From Flavobacteriaceae bacterium (GTDB lineage: Bacteria > Bacteroidota > Bacteroidia > Flavobacteriales > Flavobacteriaceae): a DNA stretch of 33,507 bases. Shown piece after piece: positions 18,477-27,300 of the stretch; the first letter of the stretch is position 1, and every line of letters starts with the position of its first letter. The stretch spans positions 1 through 33,507 of the forward strand of contig JAUWLK010000002.1 of assembly GCA_030613745.1 (NCBI GenBank), given 5' to 3'. Below the pieces are notes generated by a model. The model did not search any database. It saw nothing but the letters and a program-made list of their open reading frames with translations, and was not told where the DNA came from. Both the position numbers and the translations under genes were made by a program.

Positions 18477-19796
18477 TTAGTCTTTAATTAATTTTTTTTC
18501 TAATTCCTCTAATGATACACCTTTCGTTTCTGGCATAATAAAGATTACGAATAGTAATTGTAATACCATCATAAATGCAAAAACAGCAAATACAGTTCCA
18601 GCTCCTATTTTTGCAAATAAGAAGGGAACCATTGACGGAATAATTGCCGCCAAAACCCAATGGGTTGAAGATCCAAATGATTGACCAGATGCTCTTAAGT
18701 GGTCTGGGAAGATTTCAGAAATAAATACCCATATAACTGCTCCTTGTCCTATGGCATGAGAAGCGATAAAAATAAATAGGAATATTGGAACTGCCATTCC
18801 TTCCCATTTTAAAAAGAATGCCATGGATACAAGTGATAAGGATATAATATACCCAATCGAACCAACATACATAAGTTTCTTTCTACCTAGTTTATCAATA
18901 AGTGCCACTCCTAAAAGAGTGAATATCATATTTGTTATTCCTATCCCAATACTACTCAACAAAGCTGTACTTTCACCTAAACCAGCTTCCTGAAATATTC
19001 TTGGGGCATAGTATAAAAAGGCATTAATACCCGAAAATTGATTAAAAAAAGCTATTAAAAATGCTAGTATTAAGGGAAAACGATATTTTTTCATAAAAAT
19101 ATTTTCACTGCTGTTGACATGTGCATCTTGACTTTGTTTTATTTCAGAAATGACATCATCAACTGATTGATTAGGGTATAGTATTTTCAAAATATTTTTT
19201 GCTTCGGTTTCTTTACCTTTTAAAAGAAGCCATCTTGGACTTTTAGGTACTGTTAAAACCAATAGAGTATATAAAAAGGCAGGAATAGCTTCTACACCAA
19301 TCATCCATCTCCAAGCATTTTCACCAATATTACTCAACAAATAATTAGATAAAAAAGCGATTAAAATACCTAAAACAATATTAAATTGATAAAGCGCAAC
19401 TAGTCGACCTCGGTCTTTTGCAGGTGCAATTTCTGAAACATATGCTGGTGCAGCTATCGTAGAAGCTCCAACTCCCAATCCACCTAAAAATCTAAAAAAA
19501 GCAAAAGTGTAAGGATCATTTACCAAAGCCGATCCAACTGCCGAAATGGTATATAAAATCCCAATTAAGATTAGTGTTTTCTTTCTACCTAATTTATTTG
19601 TAGGTATTCCACCAAATATAGCACCAATTACAGTTCCCCAAAGTGCCATAGCCATAACTACAGTTCCATGAAATGCATCTGAAGAACCCCATAAGGCTTG
19701 TAACTTTTTATCAGCACCTGAAATAACTACCGTATCAAATCCAAAAAGAAAACCTGCCAATGCAACGATTATTGACCAAAGAAGTATTTTGTTCAT
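18477..19796 (-). CDS. MFS sugar porter (monosaccharide/H+ symporter)
   Basis: A 439-residue, 12-helix inner-membrane sugar transporter. The chosen start is MNKILLWSIIV (Met14 of the track ORF), because the first helix with the sugar-porter motif FLFGFDTVVISG follows immediately. Family signatures: GRKKTLI after helix 2, PAYVSEIAPAKDRGR, FNQFSGINAFLYYAPRIF in helix 7, and the terminal PETKG. It probably brings in the fructose or other monosaccharide released outside the inner membrane. It precedes the fructokinase with a 155-bp gap, so the two may have separate promoters. Confidence 0.92.
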   Translation of the reverse strand: MNKILLWSIIVALAGFLFGFDTVVISGADKKLQALWGSSDAFHGTVVMAMALWGTVIGAIFGGIPTNKLGRKKTLILIGILYTISAVGSALVNDPYTFAFFRFLGGLGVGASTIAAPAYVSEIAPAKDRGRLVALYQFNIVLGILIAFLSNYLLSNIGENAWRWMIGVEAIPAFLYTLLVLTVPKSPRWLLLKGKETEAKNILKILYPNQSVDDVISEIKQSQDAHVNSSENIFMKKYRFPLILAFLIAFFNQFSGINAFLYYAPRIFQEAGLGESTALLSSIGIGITNMIFTLLGVALIDKLGRKKLMYVGSIGYIISLSLVSMAFFLKWEGMAVPIFLFIFIASHAIGQGAVIWVFISEIFPDHLRASGQSFGSSTHWVLAAIIPSMVPFLFAKIGAGTVFAVFAFMMVLQLLFVIFIMPETKGVSLEELEKKLIKD

Positions 19797-19879
19797 ATGT
19801 TTAAAATTATTCAATAATAATAAACAAATTAACAAAAAATAAAATTACCAATATTTTTTGGTTTATTAATTCACTTATT

Positions 19880-19899
19880 TTATTCTATTTTTAGAATAA
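19880..19899. terminator. AT-rich inverted repeat between rluB-like and MFS genes
   Basis: TTATTCTA and TAGAATAA form a perfect 8-bp inverted repeat around a TTTT loop. It lies 34 bp after the stop of the pseudouridine synthase and about 84 bp before the MFS start, so it may be a weak terminator or an operator for the transporter. The stem is AT-rich and the role is uncertain. Confidence 0.3.
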
Positions 19900-19932
19900 A
19901 TAATAAATTAAACATATGTAATTTCTGTTAGC

Positions 19933-20814
19933 TTATAACATCTTTAAATTATTAATTTCTTGTTGTGTTAAATGCCTCCATACTCCTCTAGATAAGTTCT
20001 TTTTGGTAAGTCCTGCAAAAATTACTCTATCTAATTTAATTACATTATAGTCGAAATGCTCAAAAACTCGTCGAACAATTCGATTTCTTCCAGAATGAAT
20101 TTCAATACCAATTTCATTTTTTGGTTTATTTTCTATATAAGATACTTTATCGATAAATACCATTTTACCATCTAATACAAAATTTTCTGAAATTTTTTGT
20201 AAATCACGCATAGCTAATTTTTTATCTAAAGTAACATGGTATAATTTCTTTACCTGATGTTTAGGATGTGTCAATTTTTTAGCGATTTCTCCATCATTAG
20301 TAAATAATAATAAACCAGTTGTTCCTCTGTCTAATCTACCTACCGGATAAATACGTTCTTTAGTTGCAGTTTGGATCAATTCCATTACTGTTTTTCTGCC
20401 TCTTTCATCATCCATTGTGGTTATGAAATTTTTAGGCTTATTTAATAATACATATCTTTTAGATTCAGGTGAAATTAAAGCATCATCAAATCGAACTTCA
20501 TCGTCTGGTTTAACTTTATAACCCATTTCGGTTATAATTTTACCGTTAACACTAGCGCTTCCGGATTTTATAAATTTATCAGCTTCTCTTCGTGAGCAAA
20601 TTCCTGAATTAGCAATGTATTTGTTTAAACGAATTTCATCACTTTTTTTATTTTCTATAGAAGTAGAAGGTTTTACTTTATAATTTTTAAGCTTTTGCGG
20701 ATGTGGTCTAAAATTTTTATCCTTTGTATTACCTGAAGCTCGTTTTGGTTTTTTGGTTTTTGAATTTCCTTTTTTGTCTTGTCGTCCTCTCGACGAGAAT
20801 TTATTTGTAGTCAT
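19933..20814 (-). CDS. RsuA/RluB-family rRNA pseudouridine synthase
   Basis: A 293-residue enzyme converting a specific rRNA uridine to pseudouridine. A Lys/Arg-rich low-complexity leader (about 1-55) precedes an S4 RNA-binding domain (about 60-115, IRLNKYIANSGICSRREADK). The catalytic domain follows: YVLLNKPKN, the catalytic Asp at about residue 159 in GRLDRGTTGLLL, and HPKHQVKKLYHV. The basic N-terminal extension is common in Bacteroidota members and probably aids RNA binding. RluB, RluE/F and RsuA cannot be told apart with certainty here. It has its own promoter at 20831-20858. Confidence 0.93.
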   Translation of the reverse strand: MTTNKFSSRGRQDKKGNSKTKKPKRASGNTKDKNFRPHPQKLKNYKVKPSTSIENKKSDEIRLNKYIANSGICSRREADKFIKSGSASVNGKIITEMGYKVKPDDEVRFDDALISPESKRYVLLNKPKNFITTMDDERGRKTVMELIQTATKERIYPVGRLDRGTTGLLLFTNDGEIAKKLTHPKHQVKKLYHVTLDKKLAMRDLQKISENFVLDGKMVFIDKVSYIENKPKNEIGIEIHSGRNRIVRRVFEHFDYNVIKLDRVIFAGLTKKNLSRGVWRHLTQQEINNLKML

Positions 20815-20830
20815 TTATTAAAATTTTTTG

Positions 20831-20860
20831 CAAAAGTACAAAAACCTTTCAATATCAAAA
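20831..20860 (-). promoter_or_regulatory. Bacteroidota-type promoter for the pseudouridine synthase
   Basis: Read on the minus strand, TTTTG (20860-20856) is followed after 17 nt by TACTTTTG (20838-20831), a perfect TAnnTTTG -7 box. The start codon is 17 nt further on, so the leader would be short. Confidence 0.6.
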
Positions 20861-20878
20861 TGTTAATACCAGCTTTAA

Positions 20879-21832
20879 TTATTGAGTTGCTGCATTAAGA
20901 ATTTTTTGAATTATGACAGAAGTATCAATTAGCATTAAACTTAAAACACCAATTAAGATAATTAATTTAATAATATTATGTAAAATCAAGTAGTTTTTTT
21001 TGGTATTTGCTTTCCAAAGTAAAACAGTAAAGATTGTAAGGGCAAATCCAACAAAATAAAAATAGTATTTCATCATTCCAATTTCTGGATATTTCCATAA
21101 AAAATAAATTGGATCAATTGTAAAAACAACTAAAATTGTAATCAATAATTTAGTGAAATACTCCCCATACTTTACAGGAATTGTTTTATAATTTTGAGCT
21201 ATATCACCTTTAATATTTTCTAAATCCTTAACGAGTTCTCTTATCATTAGTATAAAAAACAAAAATGCTGCATGCGTAAAAATGATGGTTGAAAAATTTT
21301 TATAATAAATAAAAATTGCAAAAAATGGTAAGAGAGCTAAAATTGCAGCTGAAAATAACCCGGTTAACGGATATTTTTTTAATTTATGAGAGTATAACCA
21401 AATTAAAAAAATATAAACAGCAAAGAAAAAAGCGGCTCTCCATGAAACCAAAAAGGCAATGCCTACTCCAATAAAATTAAGTAAGAAATAAATATTCAAC
21501 TTTGTTTTTTGTCCAACTATGCTATCAATTTTTGTTTTTATAGGTTTGTTGATAGCATCTTTTTTTACATCATAAAAATTGTTGATAATATATCCTGAGG
21601 CAATTACACAAATTGTAGCCAGAACTATAAAATATAAATCGAGATTAAATAAAACTTCTTTTAATGATATTTCTGGAGAAAAAATAAAGATAGCTGCTAA
21701 GTATTGTGCAAGTACAATAATAAAGATATTATACCCTCTAACAACAGACAGCAGACTTAAAAACTTATAAAAAAAAGAGTACTTTTTAGGTTTTTTGGGT
21801 GTATTTTCTTCAGAAATTTTGAGTAAATCCAT
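20879..21832 (-). CDS. UbiA-family prenyltransferase
   Basis: A 317-residue polytopic membrane enzyme with about eight or nine hydrophobic helices. Both Asp-rich prenyl-diphosphate-binding motifs are present: NNFYDVKKD at about residues 84-92 and DLENIKGD at about 202-209. Flavobacterial homologues next to mevalonate genes are often annotated as geranylgeranylglycerol-phosphate geranylgeranyltransferases, but the acceptor cannot be read from this sequence; a quinone precursor is also possible. It starts 14 bp after the mevalonate kinase stop, so it is in one operon with isoprenoid synthesis. Confidence 0.88.
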   Translation of the reverse strand: MDLLKISEENTPKKPKKYSFFYKFLSLLSVVRGYNIFIIVLAQYLAAIFIFSPEISLKEVLFNLDLYFIVLATICVIASGYIINNFYDVKKDAINKPIKTKIDSIVGQKTKLNIYFLLNFIGVGIAFLVSWRAAFFFAVYIFLIWLYSHKLKKYPLTGLFSAAILALLPFFAIFIYYKNFSTIIFTHAAFLFFILMIRELVKDLENIKGDIAQNYKTIPVKYGEYFTKLLITILVVFTIDPIYFLWKYPEIGMMKYYFYFVGFALTIFTVLLWKANTKKNYLILHNIIKLIILIGVLSLMLIDTSVIIQKILNAATQ

Positions 21833-21846
21833 TTTTATAGGATGGA

Positions 21847-22773
21847 TTAAAATCTGTAAACCAATTCTAGTTTATAATTTTGCAGTACTTTTTTAGCTTT
21901 ATCAAAATCTTCGGTAAAACCTAAAATATATCCACCTCCTCCAGAACCACAAAGTTTTAAGTAATAGTCATTTGTTTCAATACCATGTTGCCAAAGTTGG
22001 TGAAAAGTTTTTGGAATCATCGGTTTGAAATGTTTCAAAACTACTTTTGAAAGTTTTTTTACATTTCCAAATAATGATTTTGAATTACCTTGTAAAAAAT
22101 CGTCAATACAAGCATCAGTAAATCTCGCAAAATCATGGTCAATCATTTTTCTAAACCCTTCATTTTTCATTTTATTCATAAAAATATTAACCATAGGTTG
22201 AGTTTCGCTAGCCATTTCAGAATCTAATAAAAAGACGGCTCCTTTACCATTTTTTTGAGATGGTATACCGGTAGCCTCCAAATTATCTTTTGAGTTGATT
22301 AAAATAGGTAAACTCAAATATGAATTTAAAGGGTCAAGACCAGAGCTTTTTCCGTGAAAAAAAGATTCCATTTGAGAAAAAATCAACTTGAGTTTTAACA
22401 ATTTATCACGAGTTAAATTTTCAAGTATAGTAATTTTATCATTCGCGTATTTATCATATATAGCAGCAACTAAAGCACCTGAACTTCCAACACCATATCC
22501 TTGAGGAATACTGGAATCAAAATACATCCCTTGATTAATATCTTTTTTTAATTCTTCCAATCTTAATTCAAACTCATTAGAGTTTAGATCATTTAAATAA
22601 TTGTAAAAATTATTTAATTTTTGATTAGATAACTTTGCTTTTTCTGATAATTTTTCTGAAATTTTTAAAGCACCTTGAAAAAAATTGTAAGGAATAGCTA
22701 ATCCTTTAGAATCTTTAATAATACCATACTCTCCAAAAAGTAAAATTTTAGCGTAAAATAATGGTCCTTTCAT
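21847..22773 (-). CDS. mvk: Mevalonate kinase (GHMP kinase family)
   Basis: A 308-residue GHMP kinase that phosphorylates mevalonate in isoprenoid synthesis. The start is Met39 of the track ORF (MKGPLFYAKILLFGEYG), because the GHMP fold begins there and the extra 38 residues are unlike the family. Visible are the catalytic-region Lys in AKILLFGEY, the phosphate-binding loop PQGYGVGSSGAL (about 89-100), the catalytic-base Asp near residue 145 in GLDPLNSY and the C-terminal motif CGSGGGGYILG. With mvaD 0.8 kb upstream and a UbiA enzyme directly downstream this is a mevalonate-pathway cluster. No phosphomevalonate kinase is in the window; a bifunctional role cannot be excluded. Confidence 0.86.
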   Translation of the reverse strand: MKGPLFYAKILLFGEYGIIKDSKGLAIPYNFFQGALKISEKLSEKAKLSNQKLNNFYNYLNDLNSNEFELRLEELKKDINQGMYFDSSIPQGYGVGSSGALVAAIYDKYANDKITILENLTRDKLLKLKLIFSQMESFFHGKSSGLDPLNSYLSLPILINSKDNLEATGIPSQKNGKGAVFLLDSEMASETQPMVNIFMNKMKNEGFRKMIDHDFARFTDACIDDFLQGNSKSLFGNVKKLSKVVLKHFKPMIPKTFHQLWQHGIETNDYYLKLCGSGGGGYILGFTEDFDKAKKVLQNYKLELVYRF

Positions 22774-22806
22774 TTTTTGTCTTTTATTCAGATAACAATT
22801 TGGGTA

Positions 22807-22814
22807 CAAATATA
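22807..22814 (-). promoter_or_regulatory. Possible -7 promoter box for mvk
   Basis: Minus-strand TATATTTG matches TAnnTTTG and lies 33 nt upstream of the chosen mvk start. This also supports the shorter start, since the box would fall inside the longer ORF. No TTG -33 element was found at 17-23 nt spacing. Confidence 0.35.
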
Positions 22815-22892
22815 ATAGAAAATTAATTTGTAACCTTTTATTAAACGACAAGATATACAAAAACTTGTGTAAAGTAAATAAATTCAAACAAT

Positions 22893-23471
22893 CTAATCAT
22901 TTTCAATCATGCCATCATAATAATTTGTTTTCCAAATATCAATTTTTCTGTTAAATACGTATTTACCTTCAGATTTTAATTTACCATTAGGGTAGTAAGT
23001 TTTCCAAAGACCATCTTTTTGCCCTTCTAAGTATATTCCCGTTTCTTTTAATTTTGAATTTTCATAATATTCATTCCATTTTCCTTCAATTTTTCCGTTT
23101 TTATAGGTAGATTTATTTTTTAGTTTCCCGTTTTCATAGAAAACTTGAAGTGTGCCAAATAAAATTCCGTTTTTGTAATTTACAATTTGAAATATATTAC
23201 CATTTTCATGATACCATTTTACAATTCCGTGATAAATTTCAACATTTTTATCTAAAGAAAGACCTTCCATCTGTTTAGCACCAGAGATATAATAATCAGT
23301 AAACAAATATCCATTATCTACTTTGTTGCAATGGCATCTGTAAAAATTTGCTTTATTTTTTGTAGTTTCATTCCAATTGGCGTCAAACCAGATGGTATCT
23401 TTTTGTGCATAAGAAAATGTAAAGGAAAGAATAAACAATAATGTAATAGAAGTGATAATTATTTTTTTCAT
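22893..23471 (-). CDS. Secreted MORN-variant (YwqK-like) repeat protein
   Basis: A 192-residue protein with a signal peptide ending SYAQ and at least five MORN-variant repeats of the kind YYxNGKLKxxGxYxxGxxxGxW. Such proteins are common in Flavobacteriia and are often labelled YwqK-family antitoxin, a label with little functional support. The signal peptide points to a periplasmic or surface site. Two cysteines in RCHCNK near residue 45-48 are notable. It sits between mvaD and mvk, with 119 bp before mvk and 139 bp after mvaD, so it may not share their function. Confidence 0.75.
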   Translation of the reverse strand: MKKIIITSITLLFILSFTFSYAQKDTIWFDANWNETTKNKANFYRCHCNKVDNGYLFTDYYISGAKQMEGLSLDKNVEIYHGIVKWYHENGNIFQIVNYKNGILFGTLQVFYENGKLKNKSTYKNGKIEGKWNEYYENSKLKETGIYLEGQKDGLWKTYYPNGKLKSEGKYVFNRKIDIWKTNYYDGMIEND

Positions 23472-23513
23472 AATCAGAGAACTTAAAGGTTAAACGAATA
23501 AATAATTTTTATG

Positions 23514-23594
23514 CAACTTAAAAGTTGTAATAAAAATATATTTGGTTATTTTTCTCTGATTTTATAATTTAATTAAAGAAAATTATCTTTAATT
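23514..23594. other. Two small AT-rich hairpins between mvaD and the MORN gene
   Basis: CAACTT/AAGTTG at 23514-23527 and AATTAAAG/CTTTAATT at 23571-23594 are perfect short inverted repeats in the 139-bp gap. Either may help end the mvaD transcript; neither is strong. Confidence 0.3.
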
Positions 23595-23610
23595 TACATG
23601 GTTTGGTTGA

Positions 23611-24696
23611 TTATTTTTGACTTGCTCCTGCGCCCACAGTATCACAAATATAATGATTATTTTGGCAATATTGAATTAATTCATTTAATATAAAAAGATT
23701 AACTTTTTCTTTTTCCTTTTCAGGAAAGAGTACATGAACATTTGCTCCGGCATCTAAAGTAAAGCAAATATTAGATTTAGTATTTTTTCGATATTCCCAT
23801 ATTTTTTCGATAATTTTTAAAGTATTGGGTTTCATTAAAACAAAATAAGGATTAGAAGTCATCATCATGGCATGAAGTGTTAATGCCTCACTTTCAATTA
23901 AATTAACAAATGCTTTTAAATCGCCAATTTGTAGAATTTCTTTTAGTTTTGATATGTTATCATTAGCCTGATCAAATCGCTGTTGGGCAAAAGGATGATT
24001 GTTCATTAAATTATGACCAATAGTACTTGATACTTGTTTTTCTCCTTTGTCAACCAGTAAAATTGTATCCTGATAGTTATTAAAATTTTTATGAATTTTT
24101 TTCGGAAATTTTATACCATATAAATCAGAACTATTATTGATATTTTTATGTTCTCCCCAAACAACAATTTCACCTTCAATACTTCTGGCAGCACTTCCTG
24201 AACCTAAACGAGCTAAAAAAGAAGCTTTTTTTAATAAATATTCTTGAGTAATTTCTGGATTTAATTCTTTTTCAATACTTATCAAGCACAAAGCCAAAGC
24301 ACTCATACCACTTGCTGAAGAAGCAATTCCACTGCTATGAGGAAAAGAATTTTTAGTTTTGATTACAAAATCGTATTCAGTGATAAACGGAATGTATTTT
24401 TCTATTCTTTTAAAGAATTTTTTAATTTTGGGTTTAAAATTATCTTTAATTTCACCTTCAAAAATTACTTGAATACTATAATCTTTATTAGGTTTTTCTT
24501 TTTTAGAAAATTCTAAAGAGGTTGTTGTATGACAGTTATTTAAAGTAAAACTAATAGAAGCGTTTTTAGGGATTTGCGGTTCGCTTTTCCCCCAATATTT
24601 CACCAAAGCGATATTACTCGGACTTTTCCAAGTAAAAGACCCTTTATTAAGGCTAGATAGATTTGTTTTTTTTAGGATAAAATCTTTTTCAGTCAA
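23611..24696 (-). CDS. mvaD: Diphosphomevalonate decarboxylase
   Basis: A 361-residue GHMP-superfamily enzyme converting mevalonate diphosphate to isopentenyl diphosphate with ATP. Active-site signatures are all present: NIALVKYWGK near residue 24-33, the phosphate-binding loop HSSGIASSASGMSAL, the Arg in GSGSAARSIEGE and the catalytic Asp in DAGANVHVLF at about 313. It starts 15 bp after the stop of the OmpA-type envelope gene, so it may be read from that promoter. With mvk it gives the organism a mevalonate route. Confidence 0.95.
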   Translation of the reverse strand: MTEKDFILKKTNLSSLNKGSFTWKSPSNIALVKYWGKSEPQIPKNASISFTLNNCHTTTSLEFSKKEKPNKDYSIQVIFEGEIKDNFKPKIKKFFKRIEKYIPFITEYDFVIKTKNSFPHSSGIASSASGMSALALCLISIEKELNPEITQEYLLKKASFLARLGSGSAARSIEGEIVVWGEHKNINNSSDLYGIKFPKKIHKNFNNYQDTILLVDKGEKQVSSTIGHNLMNNHPFAQQRFDQANDNISKLKEILQIGDLKAFVNLIESEALTLHAMMMTSNPYFVLMKPNTLKIIEKIWEYRKNTKSNICFTLDAGANVHVLFPEKEKEKVNLFILNELIQYCQNNHYICDTVGAGASQK

Positions 24697-24711
24697 AATA
24701 TTGAATTGGAT

Positions 24712-26985
24712 TTAAAACCGCTCACTACCTTTAAGACCAACAACAAAAGCGCCTTCAAAACCTCTTCTTTTGAGGGACTTCATATGTTTTTTAGCTTCAT
24801 AAGAGTTTTTAAATTTTCCGGCAAAATATCTGTTAAAACCATCATCATAGCGATGGTTAAATAAATTGGTTAGTTTGTCGTATTTTTTAGATTGTACGTT
24901 ACCACGAAAAGCTCCAATTTGTACTGTATATGCTACAGTATTATTATCTGGATTAAAGTTATAATTAGTAAATGCTCCTGAATTAGCTATAGACTCACTT
25001 GTGTCAAAATTATCTGAATTTAATATATTGTTTGATTTGATAGTGATAACACCTGAATCATTAGCAACTAAAAATTCTGATCTACGATTTAATTGGTGTT
25101 GATATTCCGTACAACGCACTCCATTAGGGCAGTTTGTAGCTGTTTGTTCTTCACCATATCCTTCACCAGTAATTCTGTTGAGAGTAATACCTTTATCAAC
25201 TAAGTATTGAATAGTTGATTTCGCACGATTATTTGACAATTTCATATTATAGGCGTTTGTGCCTCGACTATCTGCATGTGATCCTACATCAATTGTAATG
25301 TTTGGATATTGCCTCATGATTTCAACAATTTTATCTAATTCAAATTCAGCATCAGATCGTATGTTATATTTATCAAAATCAAAATAAATGGTATTGATGT
25401 TTATCGTATTTTTTTTATCTGCCAATTTTGATTCTCCAACCGTTATATTTTTTTCATCAACCACTATTGATTCATTAGGAGGTAAGCTCATAGATATTTC
25501 AAAGGGAGTTATTTCTTCTAAACCACTTAAAGATTTTATCTCAATCTCCTTTTTTAGATAACCCTCTGAAGATACTACAATCTTATAAGAATTATCATAG
25601 GGTTGATCAAAACTAAATGATGCATCATCTTTGTTCGAGACAACAGTTTGTAACTCGTTACCTTGCTCATCAATCAACACAACAATAGCTCCAGGCAATA
25701 ATTTCTGAGTATTTTGATCTCTAATAACACCTGAAATAACTTGATTATATTCAATTTTTTTATCAACTATTATTGATTCATCGCGACGTAAAGACATAGA
25801 TATTTCTATAGGAGGCAGATCTAAATCATTTAAAGTTTTAATTTCTATTACTTCTGGCAAATAGCCTTCTAATGTCCCAACAATCTTATATGAAGAATCA
25901 CAAGGTTGTTCAAAACTAAATGATGCATCATTTAGATTTGAAATGAAAGATTGTACTTCACTTCCTTGTTCATTAAATAATACCATTTGAACTCCGGGTA
26001 ATATTTCCAGAGTATTTATATCTCTAACAACACCAGAAATTACTTGTTTACATTCAATATGTATTGGAGGTGAAACTGTAAAACTATAAATATCATCATC
26101 GCCTTTACCTCCTTTTCTGTTTGAAGAAAAATATCCTTTATGCTTTGAATCATCAATGATATATGCAAAATCATCTTTTTCACTATTAACAGGGGTTTCT
26201 AAGCTAATAGGTTCAGAAAGGGTATTGTCAAAAATTTTACTGGCAAAAACATCTAATTCGCCATTTCCTGGATGTCCATTTGATGAAAAATATAAAATAT
26301 TATCATCACTCATAAAAGGAAACATTTCCCGCTCTATAGTATTGATTTTAGGACCCAAATTTCTGGGTTCGCTATAAGTACTATCATTATAAATATCAAC
26401 TACATAAATATCCGTTTTACCTATAGATTCAGGTCGGTCAGAAACAAAATACAATTTTGTATCATCTTTGTTTAATGCAGGATGACCCGAAGAAAATTTA
26501 GAGTTATTAAAAGGCAACAGTTTTAAATTAGTCCATTCCCCTTTTTCATTAATGGTAGCTTTGAATATTTGTATATTTCTAGTACTTTTTGTTTTTAGTT
26601 TTTTTGATTTCTTTTTCTTTATATACCAATTAGCACTGAAATATACTGTTTTCATATCCTTGGAAAAAGAAACCATACCTTCATGATACTTTGTATTTAT
26701 ATCTCCGGGCATTTTTTGTTTTTTTATGATTCCACCTTCATCAGTAAGATCTCCAATAAACAAATCCAAGTATGGTTGACCACTTGAATTCTCAACATCT
26801 CTGTTAAATGTAATTCCTAGTTTTGGAGAAGCAAAAACAACTTTACCCTTCCCGAAAAATGCGGTTCCAAAATCAGAATAACTGGTGTTTATTTTTGCGT
26901 TTTTTACAGTATATTCTCCTGGTGTGGTTTGAGAATACAAAAGAGCAGAAATAAATAATAAAATTAAAGTTATAAGTTTTTTCAT
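24712..26985 (-). CDS. OmpA-family envelope protein with PD40, duplicated CarboxypepD and SPOR modules
   Basis: A 757-residue exported protein. I start it at MKKLITLILLF (Met21 of the track ORF), a typical signal peptide ending LLYSQ. Order: PD40 beta-propeller repeats (about 40-310, with LYFVSDRP, ILYFSSNGHPG and GYFSSNRKGGKGDDD), two tandem CarboxypepD_reg-like modules (about 314-515), an OmpA peptidoglycan-binding domain (about 530-645, with IYFDFDKYNIR and HADSRG), and a C-terminal SPOR-like module (VAYTVQIGAFRG). The OmpA and SPOR parts should anchor it to peptidoglycan. The PD40-CarboxypepD-OmpA order recalls type IX secretion-associated envelope proteins such as PorE, but no PorP/SprF-type partner is next to it, so a secretion role is only a possibility. 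Confidence 0.88.
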   Translation of the reverse strand: MKKLITLILLFISALLYSQTTPGEYTVKNAKINTSYSDFGTAFFGKGKVVFASPKLGITFNRDVENSSGQPYLDLFIGDLTDEGGIIKKQKMPGDINTKYHEGMVSFSKDMKTVYFSANWYIKKKKSKKLKTKSTRNIQIFKATINEKGEWTNLKLLPFNNSKFSSGHPALNKDDTKLYFVSDRPESIGKTDIYVVDIYNDSTYSEPRNLGPKINTIEREMFPFMSDDNILYFSSNGHPGNGELDVFASKIFDNTLSEPISLETPVNSEKDDFAYIIDDSKHKGYFSSNRKGGKGDDDIYSFTVSPPIHIECKQVISGVVRDINTLEILPGVQMVLFNEQGSEVQSFISNLNDASFSFEQPCDSSYKIVGTLEGYLPEVIEIKTLNDLDLPPIEISMSLRRDESIIVDKKIEYNQVISGVIRDQNTQKLLPGAIVVLIDEQGNELQTVVSNKDDASFSFDQPYDNSYKIVVSSEGYLKKEIEIKSLSGLEEITPFEISMSLPPNESIVVDEKNITVGESKLADKKNTININTIYFDFDKYNIRSDAEFELDKIVEIMRQYPNITIDVGSHADSRGTNAYNMKLSNNRAKSTIQYLVDKGITLNRITGEGYGEEQTATNCPNGVRCTEYQHQLNRRSEFLVANDSGVITIKSNNILNSDNFDTSESIANSGAFTNYNFNPDNNTVAYTVQIGAFRGNVQSKKYDKLTNLFNHRYDDGFNRYFAGKFKNSYEAKKHMKSLKRRGFEGAFVVGLKGSERF
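25441..26046 (-). repeat. Tandem duplication of a 101-residue CarboxypepD module
   Basis: Two in-frame copies of 303 bp (26046-25744 and 25743-25441) encode near-matching modules beginning QVISGVVRD and QVISGVIRD and ending in SMSL followed by DESIIVD or NESIVVD. DNA identity is still obvious in stretches such as the segment encoding NDASFSF/DDASFSF. Confidence 0.85.
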
Positions 26986-27300
26986 TTCATTTTTTTTACA
27001 AAAAAATATTGGATATGAATTTAAATAAAGATGTGTAAAAAACATTGAATTATAATAAAGTTTATAAAATACTTATCAAAACAAAAAGCACTCATATTCA
27101 ATAGTTTAACGAATTTTTTAAATTATTGTGTTTATAAGATTCTAAGATTAGAATTTAAAAAGATTCTATTTGATAAAAAAAATTAAAGACTTTTATAAAT
27201 GAAAAGTTATAATATTATCAAATAGTTTTAGAATTCAATTTGGACTTGCAACTAAAAGAAGGTAAATTAGATATGTGTTTTCTATATTTAAATTTTAAAC
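26986..27300. other. 315-bp intergenic region
   Basis: This AT-rich gap lies between the LytTR regulator stop and the OmpA-family gene start, both on the minus strand. It holds a perfect inverted repeat ATTCTAA-GA-TTAGAAT at 27139-27154 and a nearby direct copy of AGATTCTA. I see no gene, RNA gene or clear promoter box. Confidence 0.5.

Noticed and set aside
22774-22887. 38-residue N-terminal extension of mevalonate kinase in the ORF track
   Set aside because: The GHMP fold starts at MKGPLFYAKILLFGEYG, the extension is unlike the family, and a -7 promoter box lies inside it.
22893-23471. MORN/YwqK protein as the antitoxin of a toxin-antitoxin pair
   Set aside because: It has a signal peptide and no small toxin-like gene next to it; the YwqK antitoxin label is a database name with little support.
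23537-23544. TATATTTG on the plus strand, a perfect TAnnTTTG box
   Set aside because: It points into the antisense of mvaD, has no TTG at suitable distance and no plus-strand gene follows.
24712-26985. OmpA/PD40 protein as a definite type IX secretion component
   Set aside because: The domain order recalls PorE-like proteins, but there is no PorP/SprF or other Por/Gld gene nearby, and similar domain sets occur in many unrelated envelope proteins.
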